From Arthrobacter livingstonensis (GTDB lineage Bacteria > Actinomycetota > Actinomycetes > Actinomycetales > Micrococcaceae), in the NCBI RefSeq assembly GCF_003219815.1, contig NZ_QJVD01000011.1, positions 62,001 to 126,000 of the forward strand: a stretch of 64,000 bases of DNA, read 5' to 3'. Positions 44,854 to 52,213 of this stretch are shown here, one piece after another. A program made the translations under genes and the position numbers. Under the pieces are notes generated by a model. That model worked only from the letters and a program-made list of their open reading frames with translations. It was not told where the DNA came from and ran no database searches. The first letter of the stretch is position 1. The number at the start of each line of letters is the position of its first letter.

Positions 44854-45342
44854 ATGTACTGCCCGTTTTGCCGTAATCCCGACTCACGCGTGGTTGATTC
44901 GCGCCTGGCCGACGACGGTTCCTCCATCCGCCGGCGCCGCCAGTGCACCGAGTGCGGCCGCCGTTTCAGCACTGTGGAGACTGCCAGCCTTTCAGTGGCA
45001 AAGCGTTCCGGCGTCGCCGAACCCTTCAGCCGCAGCAAAGTCATCAGCGGTGTGCGCAAGGCCTGTCAGGGTCGGCCCGTAACCGAAGACGACCTTGCCA
45101 TGCTGGCCCAGGAGGTGGAGGAGTCCATTCGGGCCAGCGGCGCCGCCGAGATCGACGCCAACGACGTCGGCCTGGCCATTTTGGCCCCTCTGCAACGGCT
45201 TGACCTGGTGGCCTACCTGCGCTTTGCCAGCGTTTACCAGGCCTTTGAATCCCTTGACGACTTTGAAAAGTCCATCAAGGAGCTGCGCCGCGAATATCCT
45301 GCGGGGAGCGCCGGCGCACCGGCACGGTCGGTCGCGGAGTAG
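44854..45342 (+). CDS. nrdR: Ribonucleotide reductase repressor NrdR
   Basis: Transcriptional repressor of 162 residues. The N-terminal zinc ribbon has CPFC and CTEC pairs ([28 protein letters not shown]). The ATP-cone domain with [20 protein letters not shown] senses ATP/dATP. The family represses ribonucleotide reductase genes by binding paired 16-bp boxes. No nrd structural gene lies in the window. Two box-like sites are found upstream, consistent with autoregulation. GGAGGG precedes the ATG, and a GC hairpin follows the stop. Confidence 0.96.
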   Translation: MYCPFCRNPDSRVVDSRLADDGSSIRRRRQCTECGRRFSTVETASLSVAKRSGVAEPFSRSKVISGVRKACQGRPVTEDDLAMLAQEVEESIRASGAAEIDANDVGLAILAPLQRLDLVAYLRFASVYQAFESLDDFEKSIKELRREYPAGSAGAPARSVAE

Positions 45343-45669
45343 CGGCACCAACAACTCCGGCGGCGCCCGGGAGGGGAAGCCCGGGCCGCCGCCGGCACTC
45401 TGCACTGGTGCCCGGGCCTCCGCTGCCCAAGCTGCCGGTGGAATGAGCTTGGCCTCGTGCCCGCGACGGGGCCGCCGCAGGTTTCGCGGCAGCGGCCGGG
45501 GAAAGAGCTGTGCGCACAGCCCGCCTACGTGTACTTTCAAGGCGGGCTCGTGGCACGCACGGTGACGGGCCTGCCACGTGAACAATCGTCCCGGGGCGGC
45601 AAGGGGCGAACTGACCAAACCGGACAGCCCAAACAGGATTTATGGCAGGTTCAATCGCGGCAGCTGCCC
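45343..45669. other. Gene-free 327-base gap between nrdR and SDR gene
   Basis: A hairpin of GCCCGGG/CCCGGGC with an outer GGCG/CGCC extension (45359-45390) lies 16 bases after the nrdR stop and is a candidate terminator without a U-run. The rest is GC-rich with several short palindromes. I find no convincing ORF, tRNA or known riboswitch. Confidence 0.5.
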
Positions 45670-46461
45670 TTAGCGGCCGCCGGAGACGGGCAGCACGATG
45701 CCCGTGACGTAGCCTGCCTCGCCGCTGAGCAGCCACATGACGGCAGCCGCAACTTCATCCGGTTCTGCGCCCCGGCCCAGCGGGACGGTGGGGCTGAGCT
45801 TTGCCACGCGGTCCGGCATGCCGGCGGCAGCGTGGAGTCCGGTGTTGGTGCTTCCCGGGGCAACCGCGTTGACGCGGATGCCATGCGGGGCTGCCTCCGT
45901 GGCTAATCCGACGGTCAGCACGTCCACGGCGCCCTTCGACGCCGCATAGTGCACCCACGTGCCGGGGGAGCCGGCCTTGGTGGCCGTCGAGGAAATGTTG
46001 ACTATCGCGCCGCCCGCGCCGCCGTCAAGCGTGGACATTCTGCGCTGTGCCTCCTGGCACATGAACAGCACTCCTGCCACATTGACGTCAAGGACCCTTT
46101 TGATGGTCTCCGCCGGAACATCCACCAGGGGTCCGATCAGATCGCCCGTGACACCGGCATTGTTGACCACGGCAGTAACCGGGCCCAGTGCCGCGGCGGC
46201 ATCGAACAACCGCGTGACCTGGGCAGCATCGCTGACGTCCGCCTGCAGGGCAACAGCTGTGCCGCCGTCGTTCCTGATTTCCCGGACAACGTTCGCGGCG
46301 CCGGCAGTGTCGGCACTGTAATTGACGACGACGGCGAAGCCGGCCGCCGCTGCCCGTGCGGCCACGGCTGCGCCGATCCCGCGGCTGGCACCTGTGACAA
46401 TGGCGACCGGGCTGGAGGGGGTTTCGTTCCCCGCTTGCTCCCGCTGCTCGCAAGTCCCCAC
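45670..46461 (-). CDS. Short-chain dehydrogenase/reductase (SDR)
   Basis: Classical NAD(P)-dependent SDR of about 263 residues. VTGASRGIGAAVAARAAAAG binds the cofactor, NNAG is the structural motif, and the active site uses Ser in VNISSTATKAG with Tyr and Lys in VHYAASKGA. The C-terminal PLGRGAEPDEVAAAVMWLLS is typical of FabG-like members; the substrate is unknown. The only plausible nearby start is the GTG at 46461 with GGGAG upstream, and both lie inside a GC-rich repeat related to the one at 13971-14020. The first 16 residues (VGTCEQREQAGNETPS) are therefore probably repeat-derived. Confidence 0.85.
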   Translation of the reverse strand: MGTCEQREQAGNETPSSPVAIVTGASRGIGAAVAARAAAAGFAVVVNYSADTAGAANVVREIRNDGGTAVALQADVSDAAQVTRLFDAAAALGPVTAVVNNAGVTGDLIGPLVDVPAETIKRVLDVNVAGVLFMCQEAQRRMSTLDGGAGGAIVNISSTATKAGSPGTWVHYAASKGAVDVLTVGLATEAAPHGIRVNAVAPGSTNTGLHAAAGMPDRVAKLSPTVPLGRGAEPDEVAAAVMWLLSGEAGYVTGIVLPVSGGR

Positions 46462-46463
46462 CT

Positions 46464-46515
46464 GCTCCCGCTGCTCACCAGCTCGCAGCGGGGCCCTCTC
46501 AGCTGTGGGCCCACC
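46464..46515. repeat. Dispersed GC-rich repeat, second copy
   Basis: This segment aligns with 13971-14020: GCTCCC(G/A)CTGCTC, then GCTCGCAGCGGG and CCCTC, then GTGGGCCC, with about 80 percent identity over 50 bases by eye. A partial tandem copy (GCTCCCGCTGCTCGCAAG) lies just beside it near 46438-46455, inside the SDR 5-prime region. Confidence 0.7.
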
Positions 46516-46567
46516 CAGCGGGACACTCGCAGGCGTGGGCCCCGGCTCAATCACCAAGACGAGCGGC

Positions 46568-47362
46568 CTATTTGGTGATCTTGAAGTGCACGGCGGCCTG
46601 CAGCGCGCCGCCAACAATGCCGGCATTGTTGGCGAGCTGCGCGGGGATGATCTTGGCGCGGAGCTTCAGCGCCGGCAGGTAGTCCTCGCTGCGCTTGGAG
46701 ATCCCGCCGCCAATGATGAACAACTCGGGGGAAAACAGGAACTCGACGTGCGAGAAGTAACGCTGCAGCCGCCCTGCGTACTCCTCCCAGCTGAGGCCGT
46801 CGCGTTCCCGGGCGCTGGCGGAGGCCTTGGACTCGGCGTCGAAGCCGTCAATTTCCAGGTGGCCCAGTTCGGCGTTCGGGATGAGCTTGCCGTTGTAAAT
46901 GAAGGCCGAGCCGATGCCCGTGCCCAGCGTGATGACCAACACCGTGCCCTTGACTCCCTTGCCGGCGCCATAGCGCGCTTCGGCGAGGCCGGCGGCGTCG
47001 GCGTCGTTCATGACCTGGACGTCGCGGCCCAGCTCCTCCGAGAAAATCTTGTCCACGTCGGCGTCAATCCAGGACTTGTCCACATTGGCGGCGGAACGGG
47101 CAATGCCATGGGAAATGATGGCAGGGAACGTGATGCCAACCGGCGCATCGGCGGCCGGTGCGTGCTTGCGGGTCATGAGCTCGTCCACGATCTCCTTGAC
47201 CACCTTGGCGACGGCCTGCGGGGTGGAGGGCTGTGGCGTATCAATCCGGAAACGCTCGCCCACCATCTCGCCGGTCTCCAAACGGACGATCCCGCCCTTA
47301 ATGCCGGTGCCGCCAATGTCGATGCCGATGACAGTTTCCGTGGACGAGTGCTTCGTGGACAT
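46568..47362 (-). CDS. ppgK: Polyphosphate glucokinase
   Basis: ROK-superfamily kinase of 264 residues that phosphorylates glucose with polyphosphate (and usually ATP) in the cytosol. IGIDIGGTGIKGGIVRLETG is the N-terminal phosphate-binding loop, FPAIISHGIARSAANVDKSW a family-typical segment, VMNDADAAGLAEARYGAGKG carries the catalytic Asp, and LGTGIGSAFIYNG follows. Its GHLEIDG motif lacks the ROK zinc Cys cluster, as expected for PpgK. The ATG at 47362 (MSTKHSS) is preferred over an in-frame TTG at 47374. It is the second glucokinase in the window and shares its direction with the downstream SDR and upstream map. Confidence 0.93.
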   Translation of the reverse strand: MSTKHSSTETVIGIDIGGTGIKGGIVRLETGEMVGERFRIDTPQPSTPQAVAKVVKEIVDELMTRKHAPAADAPVGITFPAIISHGIARSAANVDKSWIDADVDKIFSEELGRDVQVMNDADAAGLAEARYGAGKGVKGTVLVITLGTGIGSAFIYNGKLIPNAELGHLEIDGFDAESKASASARERDGLSWEEYAGRLQRYFSHVEFLFSPELFIIGGGISKRSEDYLPALKLRAKIIPAQLANNAGIVGGALQAAVHFKITK

Positions 47363-47423
47363 GCGGGGCTCCAAACGTGGAAGGGGCAGGGCGTTGCCGC
47401 AAGGGGTCTTGCGGCAGATGGTT

Positions 47424-48302
47424 TTAGGGCAGGGTCAGGACTTCGGCACCCGTGGCGGTGACCACCATGGTGTGCTCGAACTGGGCAGTGCGTTTCCGGT
47501 CCCTGGTGACAACCGTCCAGTCGTCAGCCCACATGTCCCACTCAACACCGCCCAGGGTGAGCATAGGTTCGATAGTAAACACCATGCCCTCCTGCAGAAC
47601 AGTGTTGTAGGCCGGGGCCGCGTCATAATGCGGAATAATCAGTCCCGTGTGGAATGCCTCGCCCACACCATGGCCGGTGAAGTCCCGGACCACGCCGTAG
47701 CCAAAACGCTTCGCATAGGCGGAGATCGTGCGGCCAATGACGTTAATTTCCCGCCCGGGCGCCACAGCGCGGATGGCCCGGTTCAAGGACTCCTGGGTGC
47801 GCTCGACGAGCAGTCGGGACTCGTCGTCGACGTCGCCAACGGCAAAGGTCCAGTTCGTGTCGCCGTGCACGCCGTTTTTGTACGCGGTGATGTCAATGTT
47901 GATGATGTCCCCGTCCTGCACCACGGTGCTGTCCGGGATGCCATGGCAGATGACCTCGTTAAGGGACGAGCACAGGGACTTGGGGAAGCCGCGATATCCA
48001 AGCGTGGAGGGATATGCCTGGTGGTCCAGCAGGAATTCATGGCCAATGCGGTCCAGCTGGTCCGTGGTCACTCCCGGGACAATGTGTGCGCCCACTTCCA
48101 CGATGGCCTGGGCGGCGATCTTGGAGGAGATGCGGATCTTTTCCAGCGTTTCAGCGTTTTTTACCTCGGAGCCCGTGAATGGTGCCGGACCGGCCTTGCC
48201 CACGTACTCGGGGCGGGGGATGGAGGCGGGGACGGGCAGCTGCGGGCTGATGGTGCCCGGAACCAATGTGCCAAGGGGTGCTGAGGTTGCTGTGGAAGAC
48301 AT
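47424..48302 (-). CDS. map: Methionine aminopeptidase, type I
   Basis: Dinuclear metalloprotease of 292 residues that removes N-terminal methionine from new proteins. The metal ligands are in [20 protein letters not shown] (two Asp), [13 protein letters not shown] (His), FTIEPML (Glu) and QFEHTMVVT (Glu). The conserved His of [14 protein letters not shown] is present. An N-terminal extension of about 40 residues, Pro/Ala-rich and containing [13 protein letters not shown], matches the longer MapB-like subtype that docks on the ribosome or SH3-like partners. It is divergent from the SPOR-like mini-gene 85 bases away. Confidence 0.95.
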   Translation of the reverse strand: MSSTATSAPLGTLVPGTISPQLPVPASIPRPEYVGKAGPAPFTGSEVKNAETLEKIRISSKIAAQAIVEVGAHIVPGVTTDQLDRIGHEFLLDHQAYPSTLGYRGFPKSLCSSLNEVICHGIPDSTVVQDGDIINIDITAYKNGVHGDTNWTFAVGDVDDESRLLVERTQESLNRAIRAVAPGREINVIGRTISAYAKRFGYGVVRDFTGHGVGEAFHTGLIIPHYDAAPAYNTVLQEGMVFTIEPMLTLGGVEWDMWADDWTVVTRDRKRTAQFEHTMVVTATGAEVLTLP

Positions 48303-48387
48303 GGATCCATCCTATAAGTTTTGCTGCAGGGGTGTGGTGGACAGGGCCTATGATGGCAGCAAGCACCCCGGCCAGTTGGAGGAAAAG

Positions 48388-48552
48388 ATGCCACAGTATT
48401 GGTACAACGTGAACACCCGTCAGGTTGAACAGGACGCCCAGTCCGGGTGGAAGGAGCTGATCGGTCCCTACAACACGCGCGAGGAAGCCGAGCAGGCGCC
48501 GGCCAAGGTCCACGAGCGCAACGAAGACTGGGAAGCCAAGGACGACGACTGA
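48388..48552 (+). CDS. 54-residue SPOR-like mini-protein
   Basis: A short ORF beginning MPQYWYNVNTRQVEQD with GGAGGAAAAG just upstream of the ATG. It ends in VHERNEDWEAKDDD. The WYNV start, GPYNTREEAEQA core and following helix resemble a minimal SPOR-type fold of the kind annotated in many actinobacteria, but there is no signal peptide or TM segment. It would be a cytosolic acidic protein of unknown role. It is transcribed divergently from map. Confidence 0.75.
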   Translation: MPQYWYNVNTRQVEQDAQSGWKELIGPYNTREEAEQAPAKVHERNEDWEAKDDD

Positions 48553-48630
48553 GGCAATCATCGGCCGGACCGACAGGGGGATCGGCTGGTTGTGATCCTC
48601 CTGGAGGACGCGATTCACCAGGGAGGAACC

Positions 48631-49704
48631 ATGGAAATCGGCAGATCTGCCCCGCCGCGGCCGCGGCCAGTGGGCAACCTCGGAAAAGGCGGCACCGCCC
48701 GAGGTCTTGACCCACGTGCGTACGGTGCACGTCTACTGCAGCGGGTGGGTGCGGTTGCCGCCATCGCCGGCGGCGCCGCGGCCGGCGTCGGGATCCTGAC
48801 GGCACTCGAGGGACTGTGGGCCTATGAACGGCTGGCGCCCCGGGACTCGGTCGGCTCCCACCCCGCCACGGGATTTTTTGGTGGGCAGGATGGCGAAGAA
48901 CCCTTGAGCCTGGTACTTCTAGGCGACTCCCTTGCTGTGGGATATGGTGCAGCAGTACCGGAGGGGTCTGTGGGCTACATGCTGGCCGATGGACTGGCCG
49001 CGACGACGGGAAGACCGGTGACGCTGGACAATGTCGCCTTCATCGGCGCAACATCCGAGGACCTCCGCCTCCAGCTTGCAGCCCTCGACGCCCGCGGCCT
49101 GCGACCGCAAGTTGCAGTCATCATAGTCGGAGGCAACGACGTCCTGCACCTGAGCAACATCAGCCGGTCGCTGGCTGCGCTGGCGGCAACGGTCCGGGAA
49201 CTTCGGCGGCGCGGCAGCCACGTGGTTGTGGCTTCCTGTCCGGACATGGGCACCGTGTCGGTGTTCCTGCAACCGCTGCGCTTCAGCGCGCACTGGTTGA
49301 GCCGGATGCTGGCCACCGGCCAGACCATTGTGGTGCTGCGTAACGGGGGGCGAACTGTTTCGCTGGCGGATCTGCTGGGACCGATTTTCAGGCGCGAACG
49401 GAAGCTGATGTTCTCCACCGACCATCTGCATCCCTCCGCCCACGGGTATGCCGAGGCGGCCCGGGTAATGCTCCCCAGCGTGGTGGCTGCCGCCGGCTAC
49501 AGCACGGGCGGCTTGACCGGTGTTCCCCACCGGGTATACCAAAAGGGGCGGCGGCGTCCCTTGGCCTGGTTCGCTTTCAGGGCTTCGCGCCAATCAGGGA
49601 CGGAGGTCAGCCTGGTCCCCACCCGAACGGGGCACGACGTCGCCGTCCGGCGATTGCTGCCCGGCCACCGCCGGGTCACGCCGGGTCGGCGGCAGGCGCG
49701 GTAG
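48631..49704 (+). CDS. SGNH/GDSL-type esterase, membrane-anchored or secreted
   Basis: SGNH hydrolase of about 357 residues. A basic N-terminus and hydrophobic segment (VGAVAAIAGGAAAGVGILTAL) could act as anchor or signal. The SGNH blocks are LVLLGDSLAVGYGA (nucleophile Ser), NVAFIGATSEDL, VIIVGGNDVLHL (Gly and Asn) and the C-terminal STDHLHPSAHGYAEAA (Asp and His). The substrate is unknown; lipid or glycan deacylation is usual. The ATG at 48631 is chosen because GGGAGG lies 6 nt upstream. The last residues (VTPGRRQAR) and the stop are encoded by the first unit of a 34-bp tandem repeat. Confidence 0.87.
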   Translation: MEIGRSAPPRPRPVGNLGKGGTARGLDPRAYGARLLQRVGAVAAIAGGAAAGVGILTALEGLWAYERLAPRDSVGSHPATGFFGGQDGEEPLSLVLLGDSLAVGYGAAVPEGSVGYMLADGLAATTGRPVTLDNVAFIGATSEDLRLQLAALDARGLRPQVAVIIVGGNDVLHLSNISRSLAALAATVRELRRRGSHVVVASCPDMGTVSVFLQPLRFSAHWLSRMLATGQTIVVLRNGGRTVSLADLLGPIFRRERKLMFSTDHLHPSAHGYAEAARVMLPSVVAAAGYSTGGLTGVPHRVYQKGRRRPLAWFAFRASRQSGTEVSLVPTRTGHDVAVRRLLPGHRRVTPGRRQAR

Positions 49705-49763
49705 CCGGGTCCGGCCGGGTCGGCGACAGGCGCGGTAGCCGGGTCCTGCCGGGTCGGCTGCGG
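49681..49763. repeat. 34-bp tandem repeat at the end of the SGNH gene
   Basis: Units start at 49681, 49715 and 49749 with exact 34-bp spacing, each beginning CCGGGTCGGC; the third is partial. The first unit carries the TAG stop of the SGNH hydrolase gene at 49702-49704, so the tandem copies extend past the coding end. Confidence 0.8.
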
Positions 49764-49800
49764 GACCGGGCCAAGGTGGAACGGCCGTGCGTCACGGAAG

Positions 49801-50700
49801 CTAGAACGTGTGCTCCGGGCCGGGGAACGTCCCCGCGCGGACGTCGTCGCCGTAGGCCTTGGCTGCGTCCGCCAGGACGGTGCGCAACTGGGCGTACTGC
49901 TTGACGAACTTTGCCATCTTTCCGGTGCGCAGCCCGGCCATGTCCTGCCACACCAGCACTTGCCCCGTGGTGCTGTTCCCGGCCCCGATACCGACTGTCG
50001 GCACGGAAACGGCCGCCTCCACGGCAACGGCCGTGGCGGCCGGGACCATTTCCATCAGCACACAGAACGCGCCCGCATCTGCCAGCGCGACGGCGTCGTC
50101 CACCATGGCCTGGGCCGCTTCGCCACGGCCCTGCACCCGGTAGCCGCCGAGCATGTGTTCGCTTTGCGGTGTAAAGCCGATGTGGGCCATGACGGGAATG
50201 CCGGCCTGGGTCAGCGCCCTCACGGTGGGGGCGTAGTACGCGCCACCCTCCATTTTCACGGCGTGGACCAGCCCCTCCTTCATGAGGCGGACGGAGGAGG
50301 CGATGGCCTGTTCAGGTGACTGTTCGTAGCTGCCAAACGGCAGGTCGGCCACGACCAGGGCGCGCTTGGCGCCAGCGGTCACGGCACGGGAGAAGATGAT
50401 CATTTCATCCAGCGTGATGGGCAGGGACGTCTCGTTGCCCAAGACGTTGTTGGACGCGGAATCGCCCACCAGCAGCACCTCTATGCCTGCTTCGTCAAAG
50501 ATCTGTGCCGTGTACTGATCGTAGGCGGTCAGCATGGCGAATTTTTGGCCATTGCGCTTGGCCGCCTGCAGGTGGTGGGTGCGGATCCGGGCAGCCGTGG
50601 CGGGAATGCCGGAACCATACGGTGCCGCCATCTCCGCGGCAGGGGGCGCGGGTGCGGCGTTGGCGGAATCGGCGGCGTCGGGTGTGCTTGTTGAAGGCAT
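49801..50700 (-). CDS. panB: Ketopantoate hydroxymethyltransferase PanB
   Basis: First committed enzyme of pantothenate synthesis, 299 residues, transferring a hydroxymethyl group from methylene-tetrahydrofolate to 2-oxoisovalerate in the cytosol. The TIM-barrel motifs MLTAYDQYTAQIFDEAGI, LLVGDSASNNVLG, VADLPFGSYEQS and VKMEGG supply the Mg ligands. AHIGFTPQS and the Glu in MEMVPA are intact. An Ala/Pro-rich leader of about 35 residues precedes the core; the ATG at 50700 is the first, and later starts are possible. It is divergent from the glnA-like gene at 50.85 kb. Confidence 0.95.
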   Translation of the reverse strand: MPSTSTPDAADSANAAPAPPAAEMAAPYGSGIPATAARIRTHHLQAAKRNGQKFAMLTAYDQYTAQIFDEAGIEVLLVGDSASNNVLGNETSLPITLDEMIIFSRAVTAGAKRALVVADLPFGSYEQSPEQAIASSVRLMKEGLVHAVKMEGGAYYAPTVRALTQAGIPVMAHIGFTPQSEHMLGGYRVQGRGEAAQAMVDDAVALADAGAFCVLMEMVPAATAVAVEAAVSVPTVGIGAGNSTTGQVLVWQDMAGLRTGKMAKFVKQYAQLRTVLADAAKAYGDDVRAGTFPGPEHTF

Positions 50701-50852
50701 GCCTAGAGCTTATTACGAGTCGGTGCACTAATTCGTCCATGCCGCCTTCCAGTCCTTAGTAGAGTATGGATTGAGGGCCCAACAAGGTGGAGAGAATCAG
50801 CGTTGTCGGTTCTGGCACGGGCTTTTTAGCCAACTACGGTGAGTGAACGGAA

Positions 50853-52205
50853 ATGAGGGCCATAGTGGACCGCCAGCAGGAATTTGTCTTGCGTACCATC
50901 GAGGAACGCGATGTCCGGTTTGTCCGGCTGTGGTTCACCGACGTGGTGGGCAGCCTGAAGTCGGTGGCGCTTGCCCCTGCGGAGGTCGAGGGCGCCTTTG
51001 AGGAGGGCCTGGGTTTTGACGGATCGAGCATTGAGGGCCTCTCACGCGTGTTTGAATCCGACATGCTGGCCCAGCCCGACCCGTCCACGTTTCAGATCCT
51101 GCCCTGGCGCGGGACGACCGAGCAGACCTCACGCATGTTCTGCGATATTCTCACGCCCGACGGCGAACCCTCCACGGCGGATCCGCGCAACGTTCTCAAG
51201 CGCACCTTGGAAAAGGCTGCGGACATGGGCTTCACCTGCTACACCCACCCCGAGATTGAGTTTTACCTGCTCAAAAGCGACAAGCCGGGCCCGGACGGCA
51301 TCCCCATCCCGGTGGACCAGGCGGGCTACTTTGACCACGTACCCGGCGGCGTGGCCCAGGACTTCCGCCGCACGGCCGTCACCATGCTTGAGGATGTCGG
51401 CATATCGGTCGAGTTCAGCCATCACGAGGCCGGACCCGGCCAAAACGAGATTGACCTGCGCTATGCCGATGCCCTGCAGACTGCGGACAACATCATGACG
51501 TTCCGCACGGTGATCCGCGAGGTCGCCATCCAGCAGGGCACGTATGCCACGTTCATGCCCAAGCCGTTTTCGGATCACCCCGGCTCGGGCATGCACACGC
51601 ACTTTTCCTTGTTTGAGGGCGACACGAACGCCTTCCACGAGCCCGGGGCGGAATTTCAGCTGTCCAAGACGGCCCGGCAGTTCATGGCAGGCATCCTGCG
51701 CCACGCGCCGGAATTCACTGCCGTCACCAACCAGTTCGTGAATTCCTACAAGCGCCTCTGGGGCGGGGGAGAGGCGCCCAGCTACGTCTCCTGGGGCCAC
51801 AACAATCGTTCGGCGCTGATGCGTGTGCCGCTGTACAAGCCCGGCAAGGGCCAGGCCTCGAGGCTGGAATACCGCGGCATTGACTCCGCGGCCAACCCCT
51901 ACCTGGCCTATGCGGTTTTGCTGGGGGCCGGGCTGAAGGGCATTGAGGAAGACTATGAACTGCCGCCGGCGGCCGTGGAGGACGTCAGCGCCCTGACCAC
52001 CGCTGAACGCCGGGCGCTGGGCCACGACCCGCTGCCCTCGAGCCTGCATGACGCGGTCCGGCAGATGGAGGACTCTGAACTCATGCCGGAGATCCTGGGT
52101 GAAAAGGTTTATGACCACTTCCTGCGCAACAAGCGGGACGAATGGCAGGACTACCGGCTTCAGGTCACCCCTTATGAGATCAACCGCTACCTGGGGGTGC
52201 TCTAA
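50853..52205 (+). CDS. Glutamine synthetase type I-like (GlnA2-like)
   Basis: GSI-family protein of 450 residues, predicted to make glutamine from glutamate and ammonia with ATP, or to act on a related amine. GFDGSSIEGL, HPEIEFYLLKSD, the FMPKPFSDHPGSGMHTHFS region, GGEAPSYVSWGHNNRSALMR and LEYRGIDSAANPYLAYA are the GS motifs. A possible adenylylation Tyr aligns in DYELPPAA. It precedes glnE by eight bases, as glnA2-glnE do in mycobacteria. A second, more canonical GlnA is encoded at 62.5-63.9 kb; the short C-terminal region here fits the GlnA2 subgroup. Function beyond GS is not settled. Confidence 0.9.
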   Translation: MRAIVDRQQEFVLRTIEERDVRFVRLWFTDVVGSLKSVALAPAEVEGAFEEGLGFDGSSIEGLSRVFESDMLAQPDPSTFQILPWRGTTEQTSRMFCDILTPDGEPSTADPRNVLKRTLEKAADMGFTCYTHPEIEFYLLKSDKPGPDGIPIPVDQAGYFDHVPGGVAQDFRRTAVTMLEDVGISVEFSHHEAGPGQNEIDLRYADALQTADNIMTFRTVIREVAIQQGTYATFMPKPFSDHPGSGMHTHFSLFEGDTNAFHEPGAEFQLSKTARQFMAGILRHAPEFTAVTNQFVNSYKRLWGGGEAPSYVSWGHNNRSALMRVPLYKPGKGQASRLEYRGIDSAANPYLAYAVLLGAGLKGIEEDYELPPAAVEDVSALTTAERRALGHDPLPSSLHDAVRQMEDSELMPEILGEKVYDHFLRNKRDEWQDYRLQVTPYEINRYLGVL

Positions 52206-52213
52206 CCCAACCG

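Noticed and set aside
45343-45669. RNase P RNA or cobalamin riboswitch in the gap after nrdR
   Set aside because: GC-rich palindromes are present, but no conserved core of either RNA could be recognised.
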